A stretch of 64,000 bases of DNA from Corynebacterium sp. (GTDB taxonomy: Bacteria > Actinomycetota > Actinomycetes > Mycobacteriales > Mycobacteriaceae), in the NCBI RefSeq assembly GCF_030532195.1, contig NZ_JAUNLP010000004.1, forward strand, positions 167,496-231,495, read 5' to 3'. A program made the position numbers and the translations under genes. Below the pieces are notes generated by a model. It was not told the DNA's origin. It saw only the letters and a program-made list of their open reading frames with translations, and did not search any database. Of the stretch, positions 7,730 through 15,873 are shown piece by piece (the first letter of the stretch is position 1; each line of letters opens with the position of its first letter).

Positions 7730-9270
7730 CCAACGACAGCACGCAGCGTAAACCCATCAAGCGCGCTTTGATTAGTGTCTACGACAAGACTGGGCTCGAG
7801 GAGCTGGCTCGCAACTTGCACGAGGCTGGCGTAGAAATCGTTTCCACCGGTTCCACCGCGGGCAAGATTTCTGCAGCCGGTGTCCCGGTCACCCCGGTTG
7901 AGGACCTCACCGGTTTCCCGGAGTGTCTTGAAGGTCGTGTTAAGACGCTGCACCCGCGTGTTCACGCCGGCATTCTGGCTGATACTCGCAAGGAAGACCA
8001 CCTGGCTCAGCTGAAGGAGCTCGGTGTTGAGGCCTTCCAGCTTGTTGTCGTTAACCTGTACCCGTTCCGCGAGACCGTCGCATCGGGCGCTACCTACGAC
8101 GAGTGCGTTGAGCAGATCGACATCGGAGGCCCGTCCATGGTTCGCGCTGCAGCGAAGAACCATCCGTCGGTTGCCATCGTCGTCGACCCGGCTCGCTACA
8201 ACGATGTCACCGCTGCTGTGAAGGAGGGTGGTTTTACCCTCCAGCAGCGCAAGGAGCTGGCACGCGACGCATTCCTGCACACCGCGGATTACGACGCAGC
8301 TGTGTCCAACTGGTTTGTTGAGCAGCTCGGTGAGGATACCGATAAGGTCACCCCGCTGCGCTACGGCGAGAACTCCCACCAGAAAGCAACTCTGACCCGC
8401 ATTGGCTCCAAGGGCCTGGCAAACGCCAAGCAGCTCAACGGCAAGGAGATGTCCTACAACAACTACCAGGACGCCGACGCCGCATGGCGTGCCGCCTGGG
8501 ACCACGAGCGTCCGTGCGTGGCCATCATCAAGCACGCTAACCCGTGCGGTATCGCTGTCTCCGACGAGTCCATCGCTGCAGCTCACCGCGCTGCTCACGC
8601 ATGTGACCCGATGTCCGCATTCGGTGGCGTCATCGCCGTCAACCGCGAGGTCTCCGTTGAGATGGCCGAGCAGGTCAAGGACATCTTCACCGAGGTCATC
8701 GTCGCTCCGTCCTACGAAGACGGCGCAATCGAGATCCTGAAGACTAAGAAGAACCTGCGCATCCTCGTCGCCGAGTACGAAGCACCGACCACCGAGAATA
8801 AGTTCATCTCCGGCGGTCTGCTCACTCAGGACCCGGATACCTACCAGGCAGAAGGCGACAATCCGGAGAACTGGAAGCTTGCCACCGGCGAGGCTCTGTC
8901 CGCCGATGAGCTCGCTGAGCTCGAGTTCGCATGGCGCTCTGTCCGTGCCGTGAAGTCCAACGCCATCCTGCTGGCCAAGGACAACGCCACCGTCGGCGTC
9001 GGTATGGGCCAGGTCAACCGCGTGGACTCCGCAAAGCTCGCAGTCGAACGCGCAAATACGCTTGCCGACGGTAAGAACCGTACTAAGGGTGCCTACGCTG
9101 CATCCGATGCCTTTTTCCCATTTGCTGACGGCCTGCAAGTTCTCATCGATGCTGGTGTGAAGGCAGTGGTTCAGCCAGGTGGCTCCATCCGTGACGAAGA
9201 GGTCATCGCTGCTGCCAAGGAAGCTGGCATCACCATGTACATGACTGGTACTCGCCACTTCTTCCACTAG
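7726..9270 (+). CDS. purH: Bifunctional AICAR transformylase / IMP cyclohydrolase PurH
   Basis: A 514-residue enzyme for the last two steps of IMP synthesis: formylation of AICAR with 10-formyl-tetrahydrofolate and ring closure to IMP. The N-terminal cyclohydrolase half shows [23 protein letters not shown] and [15 protein letters not shown]; the transformylase half shows [31 protein letters not shown] and, near the end, [10 protein letters not shown] and [11 protein letters not shown]. Length is typical. It overlaps purN by four bases and ends just before a strong terminator, making purN-purH a two-gene operon. Codon use is strongly biased toward C/G-ending codons, as expected for a highly expressed gene. 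Confidence 0.97.
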   Translation: MTNDSTQRKPIKRALISVYDKTGLEELARNLHEAGVEIVSTGSTAGKISAAGVPVTPVEDLTGFPECLEGRVKTLHPRVHAGILADTRKEDHLAQLKELGVEAFQLVVVNLYPFRETVASGATYDECVEQIDIGGPSMVRAAAKNHPSVAIVVDPARYNDVTAAVKEGGFTLQQRKELARDAFLHTADYDAAVSNWFVEQLGEDTDKVTPLRYGENSHQKATLTRIGSKGLANAKQLNGKEMSYNNYQDADAAWRAAWDHERPCVAIIKHANPCGIAVSDESIAAAHRAAHACDPMSAFGGVIAVNREVSVEMAEQVKDIFTEVIVAPSYEDGAIEILKTKKNLRILVAEYEAPTTENKFISGGLLTQDPDTYQAEGDNPENWKLATGEALSADELAELEFAWRSVRAVKSNAILLAKDNATVGVGMGQVNRVDSAKLAVERANTLADGKNRTKGAYAASDAFFPFADGLQVLIDAGVKAVVQPGGSIRDEEVIAAAKEAGITMYMTGTRHFFH

Positions 9271-9327
9271 TCCCCGGCTGAGGCTGGGAACCAGCCGCAG
9301 AGGTGTGTAGCTCGAAGTGAGCAAACG

Positions 9328-9364
9328 ACCGCCGAGATGCTTATTGCCATCTCGGCGGTTTTTG
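9328..9364 (+). terminator. Intrinsic terminator of purNH
   Basis: A perfect 12-bp stem ACCGCCGAGATG / CATCTCGGCGGT with an 8-base loop is followed by a run of five T. Confidence 0.9.
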
Positions 9365-9389
9365 TTGTCTTGGTGGTTGTGGCAGCTGC

Positions 9390-10379
9390 CTAGAAAAGGC
9401 GGCGACCGCGCTGGCGCAATCTGATTACGGGATTTCGTTGCTGTGCGCCCAGTGCGATGACTGAGTTGGCGACGGTGCCTGCAATTTCCAAGTCGCGGTC
9501 AGTGGGCGGCTGCTTCGATACTTGCAGGTGAGGGCGCCATGCATTATTGGGATCCGGCTTACCAAGCTCAATGAGCCTGTTATTCGCGTAATCAATGTAG
9601 AAGCCGTGTGTGGCCATATATCTGTCCACGCCATTATCAAACTCATCACGGCGCCAGCCATCGTCGGCGACACGAAAAACATAAGGGCACCACCCGTAGC
9701 GGGAGGGGATGATGTAGCGGGTTTCGGGGCTGAGGCGCCAGTGACCGCGCGCTGAACTCCATACTTGGTCATAGGAATCTGACAGTGCCATTCCCAGACG
9801 CAGTCGCTGGTAGCGGTCTTCGTCTACCGGTACATCATCAACAATCGTGGTGAGCTCTTCGACGTTGGCAGCGTCGACAACATTGGCGCCCAACCAGGCC
9901 TCTTGGGCATCGGTGTAGGGGCCAGTCACATCCTTGTGAAACGACGATGGAATGACTTCCTCCGCACGTTTTGGAGCGCGTTGTCTAACGGCATATCCCC
10001 ACAGGCGAGGCGGTCCCATTTTGAACAATACGACTGTTTCGGATGGCAGTTTGTCATGGACTTCCTTGCGCGTCATGTAGTTGCCCGAGAAGATTTTCTT
10101 CAATACCTCGTTTGCAATTCGCGCTTCTTGAGCTTGTGCTGAGGAATTAACCATTCGAAATTCGCTGAGTTTCGCGCGCGTAAGGAGCTCAAGAATATCC
10201 GCAATGTCGAAGTAGCCTGTCGTGGCAGCTGGGGAGTCTCCATCGAAAGCAGGGTGGTCGGCATAGCCTAGTTCGGTTGCGATTTCCCTTAATAAGTCGG
10301 GGGAGATTGTTAGCCGATTGTGCGTGCCAATTAGCTCGGCAGCGTTGATTTCACGTGCGGTGTTACGTGGAGTATCCAA
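9390..10379 (-). CDS. Hypothetical protein, 329 residues
   Basis: I do not recognise a family. The protein is soluble, with no signal peptide or membrane segment, rich in Asp/Glu/Arg, and ends in a basic tail (RLRQRGRRLF). A tryptophan/tyrosine-rich stretch around residues 215-270 (SRYGWCPYVFRV, YMATHGFYIDY) looks like an ordered beta-rich core. The start is a TTG at 10379, supported by AAGGAG five bases upstream. It is divergent from the three-gene envelope operon beginning at 10692, with 312 bp between, which suggests shared control or shared function. The 3' end is 25 bp from the purH terminator. Confidence 0.6.
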   Translation of the reverse strand: MDTPRNTAREINAAELIGTHNRLTISPDLLREIATELGYADHPAFDGDSPAATTGYFDIADILELLTRAKLSEFRMVNSSAQAQEARIANEVLKKIFSGNYMTRKEVHDKLPSETVVLFKMGPPRLWGYAVRQRAPKRAEEVIPSSFHKDVTGPYTDAQEAWLGANVVDAANVEELTTIVDDVPVDEDRYQRLRLGMALSDSYDQVWSSARGHWRLSPETRYIIPSRYGWCPYVFRVADDGWRRDEFDNGVDRYMATHGFYIDYANNRLIELGKPDPNNAWRPHLQVSKQPPTDRDLEIAGTVANSVIALGAQQRNPVIRLRQRGRRLF

Positions 10380-10565
10380 TGAGTCTCCTTATCATCCCCT
10401 AATCACGGGGCGTTGTTGTTTGGATTATCGCCCAGTGGTGAAGCGTCCCACGAAACTCGCGTCCGAACGCCAAGGTGTGTGGTTTACAGGGGATATGCAG
10501 GATTCGCAGGCAGATATGGTATCCCAAACAAACTCAAAAATATGTAATGTTTGTGGTTTAAGCTT

Positions 10566-10577
10566 AACAGGCCTGTT
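10566..10577. promoter_or_regulatory. 12-bp perfect palindrome between divergent genes
   Basis: AACAGGCCTGTT is self-complementary and lies in the 312-bp gap 10380-10691 between divergent genes. It could be an operator for both. I could not assign clear promoter boxes with confidence in this gap, which is otherwise AT-rich. Confidence 0.35.
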
Positions 10578-10691
10578 CTAAATCTGCTGTATCAGCCCCG
10601 ATGTCGATATAGGTGACGTAACGTTTATGGCGCAATCATTACGGGTAGCAGATTTGCCGCGTCTTGCGCACAGAAACGAATAGGAGAATTG

Positions 10692-11708
10692 ATGGACCCG
10701 TCTGATCAATGGGGCTACCGCGACCAGTGGGGCGAATCGGAGAACTCATCTAGTCGTGGCGAAGGTACCAATGGTGAAGGCGTTATCGGCGACAATGGCA
10801 CCGGCCGAGGAACGCCGAAGACCAACCAGTCTTCGACAAAGAAGGTGCTAATCGCAGTTGCGGTTATTGCTGTACTTGCGGTTTTGGGTGGCGGTGGCTG
10901 GTATCTCGGTCAACGTAATTCTTCATCTGATGAGCAAGCCTCGCAGCAGCCGACTCCAACGGTTCCTTCAAACGTGGCCCGCACAACTGACTCTGGGGAC
11001 AATACGTCCTCAGAAGAGGCGACGCGTCAACGTGAAGAACAGCCGACCACCAGCAAGGGATCCTGTGAACAGGCAAAAAGTAACTCTGGAATGCATAGCC
11101 CCGTAGCTCATTTTTGTGATGGGCAGTGGGCGTTACTCGGCGACTACGGCACAGATCATATCGACCTGCTCTATTGGATGGGGGATGCGTGGGGCACGTA
11201 CGAAAGTGACGGTTACCACTCCGATGGGGCGCGGGGAGAATGTTATGACCGAGATAAGTTAGCTGATGTAAAGGCGCCTATCGAGCTAAGAGACCTGATG
11301 TATCAGAAAACTCTTCTGTGTCATCAGGATTTACCAACGACTGACGAAGACTCATCCACAAACTCAACCTCTGATGACAATTGGGGGCGTTATGGACCTG
11401 ATGGTGATTGGCTGCCGTGGGCAAAATGCGACGGAGACAGCTACGCCTTGATTGTCGATTCCGTATTGGTTGCACCAGGCGAAGAACCATATGACCCAGT
11501 GAATGAGAGCCTCGATGCGCACCCCGGCTCAATATCCACGTATCCCGGAACATGTGATGCATTTCGCGCAAAGGCTGACGGAATGACCGTCTATCCCATC
11601 TACATCGACTACGGGGATGATCTCGCCGGAGCATGTGCCGCTGAAGCCCGCGGCGAAGGTCAAGTGCGCAAGTTACAGCGGGTCGCGGACTACAACAGTC
11701 CCTGCTAG
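10692..11708 (+). CDS. Hypothetical single-pass membrane protein with extracellular Cys-containing domain
   Basis: A 338-residue protein not assigned to a family. The N-terminal 45 residues are hydrophilic (Gly/Asn/Ser rich), then one transmembrane helix (about 49-70, KKVLIAVAVIAVLAVLGGGG) and a Ser/Thr/Gln-rich linker to about residue 120, followed by a presumably extracellular domain with several cysteines (CEQAKSN, HFCDGQW, GECYDRD, LLCHQD, WAKCDGD, GTCDAF, GACAAE, NSPC) that may form disulfides. ATG at 10692 is favoured over the TTG immediately before it because AGGAG then sits 5 bases away. It begins a co-directional set with 23 bp to the next gene. Confidence 0.65.
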   Translation: MDPSDQWGYRDQWGESENSSSRGEGTNGEGVIGDNGTGRGTPKTNQSSTKKVLIAVAVIAVLAVLGGGGWYLGQRNSSSDEQASQQPTPTVPSNVARTTDSGDNTSSEEATRQREEQPTTSKGSCEQAKSNSGMHSPVAHFCDGQWALLGDYGTDHIDLLYWMGDAWGTYESDGYHSDGARGECYDRDKLADVKAPIELRDLMYQKTLLCHQDLPTTDEDSSTNSTSDDNWGRYGPDGDWLPWAKCDGDSYALIVDSVLVAPGEEPYDPVNESLDAHPGSISTYPGTCDAFRAKADGMTVYPIYIDYGDDLAGACAAEARGEGQVRKLQRVADYNSPC

Positions 11709-11731
11709 CAACGCTAACTGAAAGGAACAAC

Positions 11732-12526
11732 ATGGCTCATTACGACATTTACGAAGATCTCGGATTAGACCGTTCGCTGGAGTCTGGGAAAATCACCAAA
11801 ATTTTGGACGAGCGTCTAGCCGCTACGCCGTCCGGCAACGTAGCTGATCTGGATCGGTTGAAAACGGCTCGCAAACTATTTGAAGATGACACACGCCGCG
11901 TGGCATACGATAAGGCTCTCGCTGATCCAACGAGCCCAGAAATCACTATTGGTCGCTTCCGAGCTTTTGCTGATGGCACATTTTCGGACACCACGGCCCG
12001 TAAGCCGCAATCAACCACATCAGTCAGCCGCCACGAGGCGACGACTTCGGGCGTCACGACGAGCAATTCTTCGGCATCCCATAGAGCGTCCACTCCGACA
12101 AACATGTCGTGGGCTGAGTCGGATGTACATGGGCCTGTTAGCCAGCAGTCACCGTCACACAGCGTTGGCTATTCGGGATATTCGCCTACGGCTGCGCACG
12201 CACCGTCCTCTCAGTCCACTTCAGGAGCACCGAATCCAACCGGCTTTGACCTGCGCTCTTTGGCAGTTTCCCCAAATCGCAAGCGTACCGAATCACTCAT
12301 GTGGCTAATTGGCTGGATGCTCATTTTGTTGGGATGGCTTGTCTTGTTGGGCTATTTAGTTTTTGACAGGGGCGGTTCCAGCGAAGGGTTATTCGCAAGT
12401 ATTGAGCGTGCTTCAGTTCTTGGTTTCCTAGTTAGTTTTGTCATCTTTCACACCGCGGGAATGCTCGTGACCTTGAACTCCATCTGGCACCTTCGCGTTT
12501 ACTACGGACGGAAGATTGGACTATGA
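11732..12526 (+). CDS. J-domain-like membrane protein
   Basis: A 264-residue protein. Residues 1-70 resemble a J-domain fold (YDIYEDLGLDRS, then a helix, then RKLFEDDTRRVAYDKAL), but the HPD tripeptide needed to stimulate Hsp70 ATPase is absent, so it is J-like at best. A Ser/Thr/Pro-rich linker (about 80-185) leads to two membrane helices (about 192-212 and 228-252). AAAGGA precedes the ATG. Its stop overlaps the next start (ATGA), so it is coupled to the lipoprotein gene. It may organise an envelope complex with its neighbours; no function is established. Confidence 0.6.
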   Translation: MAHYDIYEDLGLDRSLESGKITKILDERLAATPSGNVADLDRLKTARKLFEDDTRRVAYDKALADPTSPEITIGRFRAFADGTFSDTTARKPQSTTSVSRHEATTSGVTTSNSSASHRASTPTNMSWAESDVHGPVSQQSPSHSVGYSGYSPTAAHAPSSQSTSGAPNPTGFDLRSLAVSPNRKRTESLMWLIGWMLILLGWLVLLGYLVFDRGGSSEGLFASIERASVLGFLVSFVIFHTAGMLVTLNSIWHLRVYYGRKIGL

Positions 12527-13239
12527 GACGACTCGTCCCTCTGCTTGTCGCAGCTGGTCTCGCATTAACGGGATGTGCAACTGAGCAAGCTAGTCAAAAC
12601 AATGCGCAATCTGGCGCAGCAAGCCACAACAATTCAGCTGCGACTGGCAATTCGGTGGATAATGCTGAATCTGTCGGCACGTCGGATAGTGCTGAATCCG
12701 CGGTTTCTTCAGTGCAGACCTCAGAGTCCAGCTTGCCACCGAATGTGAAACCGTACATTGGGCATCGCAAACCTGACACCGATATGAGCAATCCGCGCTA
12801 TCTCAATCAGGAGCCCAACTCATCAGAATCCGACCCCACCGGCTGCGGTAATACAAACGGTAATCAGGCTGTGCGTTAGAATATCGCCACAGTACAACCC
12901 ACCCGCTGGGATTGGGATTCGGGCTCCGCGGACACCACAACTTATGATGCGTGTAAGCCCTTGTCATGGGTAGTAGTGACAATCCATCATGGTACGGCCT
13001 CGTCGCCGTTCCAGATTATGCTTTTTCATTACGGCGAATATCTGGGTACCACTACCGCAGAAGCTTATGGATTCTGGCCAACCGTGACGCGTGCGAACGA
13101 CCACAAAATCGACGTCACTTACTACTATCAAAAACCGGGTGAAGGTGTTGCGAATCGTTCAGGGGAAACCTATGCCACCTTCACATGGGACGACTCGGCT
13201 GGCCGTGTCATCATGTCTGGAAATGTTCCACCCACGTAG
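12523..13239 (+). pseudogene. LppP/LprE-type lipoprotein gene interrupted by an in-frame TAG
   Basis: The frame opens with a lipoprotein signal (hydrophobic stretch then lipobox LTGC, Cys at residue 18) and a Ser/Asn-rich linker, and stops at TAG 12877-12879 after 118 codons. Past the stop the same frame, with no indel, runs 120 codons to 13239 and encodes what looks like the C-terminal two thirds of an LppP/LprE domain: WDWDSGSADTTTYDACKPLS, SWVVVTIHHGTASSPFQIML, EAYGFWPTV, FTWDDSAGRV. The conserved pair of cysteines is split by the stop. The simplest reading is a recent nonsense mutation (CAG, GAG or similar to TAG), a sequencing error, or read-through. The start overlaps the preceding gene by four bases. 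Confidence 0.8.
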
Positions 13240-13278
13240 TTTGTGCAGGCGAGCTTCGATACCGCCATCAAAATTTCA

Positions 13279-13308
13279 CTGACGCTAGCAGCTGATCGCG
13301 TTTAACAT
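13279..13308 (+). promoter_or_regulatory. Probable promoter of the TetR gene
   Basis: CTGACG (13279-13284) and TAACAT (13303-13308) are 18 bp apart. The ATG at 13317 follows the -10 by 8 bases, so the message is nearly or fully leaderless. Confidence 0.45.
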
Positions 13309-13316
13309 AGGGGTTT

Positions 13317-13910
13317 ATGTCACGTAGAGCCGAAGCACGACAGCGTCGAGAAGCAGAAATCCTCTCCGCTGCCGCCGCCATTATCGCCGAGCGGGGATTT
13401 CACCAGACTCGGCTGGAGGATGTCGGCTCCGCCGTGGGAGTTTCTGGCCCGGCGCTGTACCGCTACTTCAGCGGTAAGGAAGAGCTGCTCGCGCAGATTC
13501 TCATTGATATTTCGATTCGCCTTGTCGACGGTGCGCGGGCGGTATTGGAGCAGGCAGAGCGCAAAAATTGGGGTGCGGAGGAGGCGCTTCGCGAGCTGCT
13601 TGCGCATCATGTTCACTTTGCTGTGACTGAGCCGGATCGCATTTTGGTTCAGGAGCGCGAAGGTGGAAATCTTTCGCCGAAGCAGAGCGCGAAAGTGCGG
13701 TCATTGCAGCGCTTGTACATGATGATGTGGGTGGATGCGCTGCGTGAGCTGCATCCGAATCTAAGCTCCGATGATGCGCAGCTGAAAGTGCAGCTCGCAG
13801 CCGGTCTGATTAACTCTTCCAGGCATGTGCTCAAATGGGCAGGGCCTGCTGTGACCAGTGAAAACACCTTTGAAATGGCTCTTGGAGCCATGGGGATTGA
13901 GAATAGATAA
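13317..13910 (+). CDS. TetR-family regulator, likely repressor of the leucine/itaconate cluster
   Basis: A 197-residue TetR-family protein. The N-terminal helix-turn-helix is clear (AAAIIAERGFHQTRLEDVGS then VSGPALYRYFSGKEELL); the rest is an all-helical ligand domain. It corresponds in position and content to Rv2506, which stands beside the same catabolic genes. The likely inducer is an acyl-CoA intermediate of the pathway, by analogy with LiuR-type regulators; this is inference. The target is probably the inverted repeat at 14188-14214. Unlike the M. tuberculosis arrangement the regulator is co-directional with the operon, 330 bp upstream of accD. Confidence 0.85.
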   Translation: MSRRAEARQRREAEILSAAAAIIAERGFHQTRLEDVGSAVGVSGPALYRYFSGKEELLAQILIDISIRLVDGARAVLEQAERKNWGAEEALRELLAHHVHFAVTEPDRILVQEREGGNLSPKQSAKVRSLQRLYMMMWVDALRELHPNLSSDDAQLKVQLAAGLINSSRHVLKWAGPAVTSENTFEMALGAMGIENR

Positions 13911-14172
13911 TCCCGGTTAACTTTTCTTGCCGTCTGGCCTCGCTACATCGCGGTAGCTCGAAGGTCGGGCGGTTTTGTTGTGTGCAGTGTCGGTGTGAGC
14001 GGCTTCCGGTGGGGTTACACACAGTAAATTTACCCCCGAAACAGGTTTTATTGGGAAACTTTTATCAGGGCTAGGAATAGGCGTTTTATCTCGGCAAATG
14101 GCGTGGAGGTCGGGCTTGTCGGCGATATTGTCGGGGGTAGAAGTGTGTTCTGCAAAACAAAAACTCTTGTGA

Positions 14173-14188
14173 GGTGACTGGGGTCACA
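14173..14188. promoter_or_regulatory. CRP/GlxR-like site upstream of accD
   Basis: GGTGA-CTGGGG-TCACA matches the TGTGA-N6-TCACA palindrome of CRP-family regulators (GlxR in corynebacteria) with one difference. It sits 52-67 bp before the accD start and abuts the TetR-type operator. Confidence 0.45.
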
Positions 14189-14214
14189 TTAACCTTTCTG
14201 CCAAGAAAGTTAAT
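14188..14214. promoter_or_regulatory. Inverted repeat, candidate TetR operator of the accD operon
   Basis: ATTAACCTTTCT / AGAAAGTTAAT with a 4-base centre is an imperfect palindrome (one extra C in the left arm). A further ATTAAC copy follows at 14219-14224. It is the best operator candidate for the TetR protein in the 330-bp gap 13911-14240; the first 250 bases of that gap show nothing else I can support. Confidence 0.5.
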
Positions 14215-14240
14215 AGTCATTAACGGAAAGTATTTCGCCC

Positions 14241-15821
14241 ATGACTCAAGCCACAGCACTGACCAACAGGCAGCGCCACGAAGAGCTCGTTGCAGAGCTA
14301 AAAAAGCTGCTCAGCACTACTGCACGAGGTGGTTCCGAGCGCGCTCGTGCCCGCCACATTTCTCGCGGAAAGCTGCTGCCGCGCCAGCGCATTAATCAGC
14401 TGCTGGATCCTGGCAGCCCGTTTTTAGAGGTCGCGCCACTGGCCGCCCATGAGATGTACGGTGGCAAAGTTCCGGCCGCGGGCGTTATCGCCGGTATCGG
14501 CATTGTTGAAGGTCGCCGTTGCCTCGTCGTTGCCAATGACGCAACTGTTTCCGGCGGCACGTACTACCCGCTGACAGTCAAGAAGCACTTACGTGCCCAA
14601 GAGATTGCCAGCCTCAATCACTTGCCGTGCATCTACCTCGTGGACTCGGGTGGAGCCATGCTGCTCAACCAGGATGAGGTCTTTCCCGATCGCGATCACT
14701 TTGGTCGAATCTTCTACAACCAAGCGAACCTCTCCGCCCGTGGCATCCCGCAAATCGCAGCGGTGATGGGCTCATGCACCGCCGGAGGTGCATACGTGCC
14801 AGCAATGAGTGATGAAGCAGTCATCGTGAAAAACCAGGGCACCATCTTTCTGGCAGGTCCGCCGCTGGTCAAAGCTGCAACCGGTGAGGATGTCACGCCC
14901 GAGGAGCTCGGTGGCGGTGAGCTGCACTCGAAGACATCCGGCGTTACTGACCACCTGGCGGTTAACGACGCCGACGCTCTGCGTCGCGTCCGAGATATCG
15001 TCGCGACCTTGCCGAAAGATCCGGCGGCACCGTGGGATACCGAGCCCACTGTCGCGCCGACACGCAGCCAAACTGACCTCTACGATGTCGTTCCTGTCGA
15101 TGCCAAGGTACCGTACGACGTCCACGAGGTTATCGACATCATCGTTGATGGCGGGCAGTATCAGGAGTTCAAAGCCGAATTTGGCACCACGTTGGTCACT
15201 GCTTTCGCCCGCATTCACGGTCACCGTGTGGGCATCATCGCCAATAACGGCATCCTCTTTGCAGAGTCCGCACAAAAGGGCGCGCACTTTATTGAGTTGT
15301 GTGATCAGCGCGGTATTCCGCTGGTATTTCTGCAGAACACCACCGGCTTCATGGTCGGTCGTGAATATGAGGCCGGCGGTATTGCCAAGCACGGCGCCAA
15401 GATGGTCAACGCCGTAGCTACTACGCGCGTACCCAAGTTCACCGTCGTCATCGGCGGAGCATTCGGTGCCGGCAACTACTCCATGTGCGGTCGTGCCTAC
15501 TCACCGCGATTCCTGTGGATGTGGCCGAACGCTCGCATCTCGGTCATGGGTGGGCCGCAGGCAGCCATGACGCTGTCGACTGTGCGTCGTAATCAGATTG
15601 AACGCTCAGGTGAGAGCTGGTCCGAAAAGGAGCAAGAAGAGTTTGAGGCGCCAATCCGCGAGCAGTTTGAGCGTCAATCGCACTGTTATTACTCCTCAGC
15701 ACGCCTTTGGGATGACGGTGTCATCGATCCCGCAGATACCCGCCGAATTCTCGGCATGGCCCTCGATGTGGCAAGTAGCGCACCGCTGGATGACCAGGGC
15801 TTTGGCGTCTTCCGCATGTAG
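14241..15821 (+). CDS. accD1: Methylcrotonyl-CoA carboxylase beta subunit (AccD1-type carboxyltransferase)
   Basis: A 526-residue biotin-dependent carboxyltransferase that moves carboxyl from biotin to 3-methylcrotonyl-CoA in leucine degradation. Acyl-CoA and carboxybiotin site motifs are present: [59 protein letters not shown] and [13 protein letters not shown]; the last three are characteristic of the methylcrotonyl/geranyl subgroup rather than propionyl-CoA carboxylase. It pairs with the alpha subunit 52 bp downstream, as AccD1-AccA1 (Rv2502c-Rv2501c), shown to be the methylcrotonyl-CoA carboxylase of M. tuberculosis. Start at 14241 has only a weak upstream GGAAAG. Confidence 0.92.
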   Translation: MTQATALTNRQRHEELVAELKKLLSTTARGGSERARARHISRGKLLPRQRINQLLDPGSPFLEVAPLAAHEMYGGKVPAAGVIAGIGIVEGRRCLVVANDATVSGGTYYPLTVKKHLRAQEIASLNHLPCIYLVDSGGAMLLNQDEVFPDRDHFGRIFYNQANLSARGIPQIAAVMGSCTAGGAYVPAMSDEAVIVKNQGTIFLAGPPLVKAATGEDVTPEELGGGELHSKTSGVTDHLAVNDADALRRVRDIVATLPKDPAAPWDTEPTVAPTRSQTDLYDVVPVDAKVPYDVHEVIDIIVDGGQYQEFKAEFGTTLVTAFARIHGHRVGIIANNGILFAESAQKGAHFIELCDQRGIPLVFLQNTTGFMVGREYEAGGIAKHGAKMVNAVATTRVPKFTVVIGGAFGAGNYSMCGRAYSPRFLWMWPNARISVMGGPQAAMTLSTVRRNQIERSGESWSEKEQEEFEAPIREQFERQSHCYYSSARLWDDGVIDPADTRRILGMALDVASSAPLDDQGFGVFRM

Positions 15822-15873
15822 CAACCTGAAAAAACTTTCGACACCACTTTTCTTGAAGGGAAACAAAGGGCAC

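Noticed and set aside
7717..9324. 535-codon open frame on the minus strand across purH
   Set aside because: It is fully antisense to purH, which has complete catalytic motifs; long antisense frames arise from the strong third-base bias of highly expressed genes. The translation has no family features.
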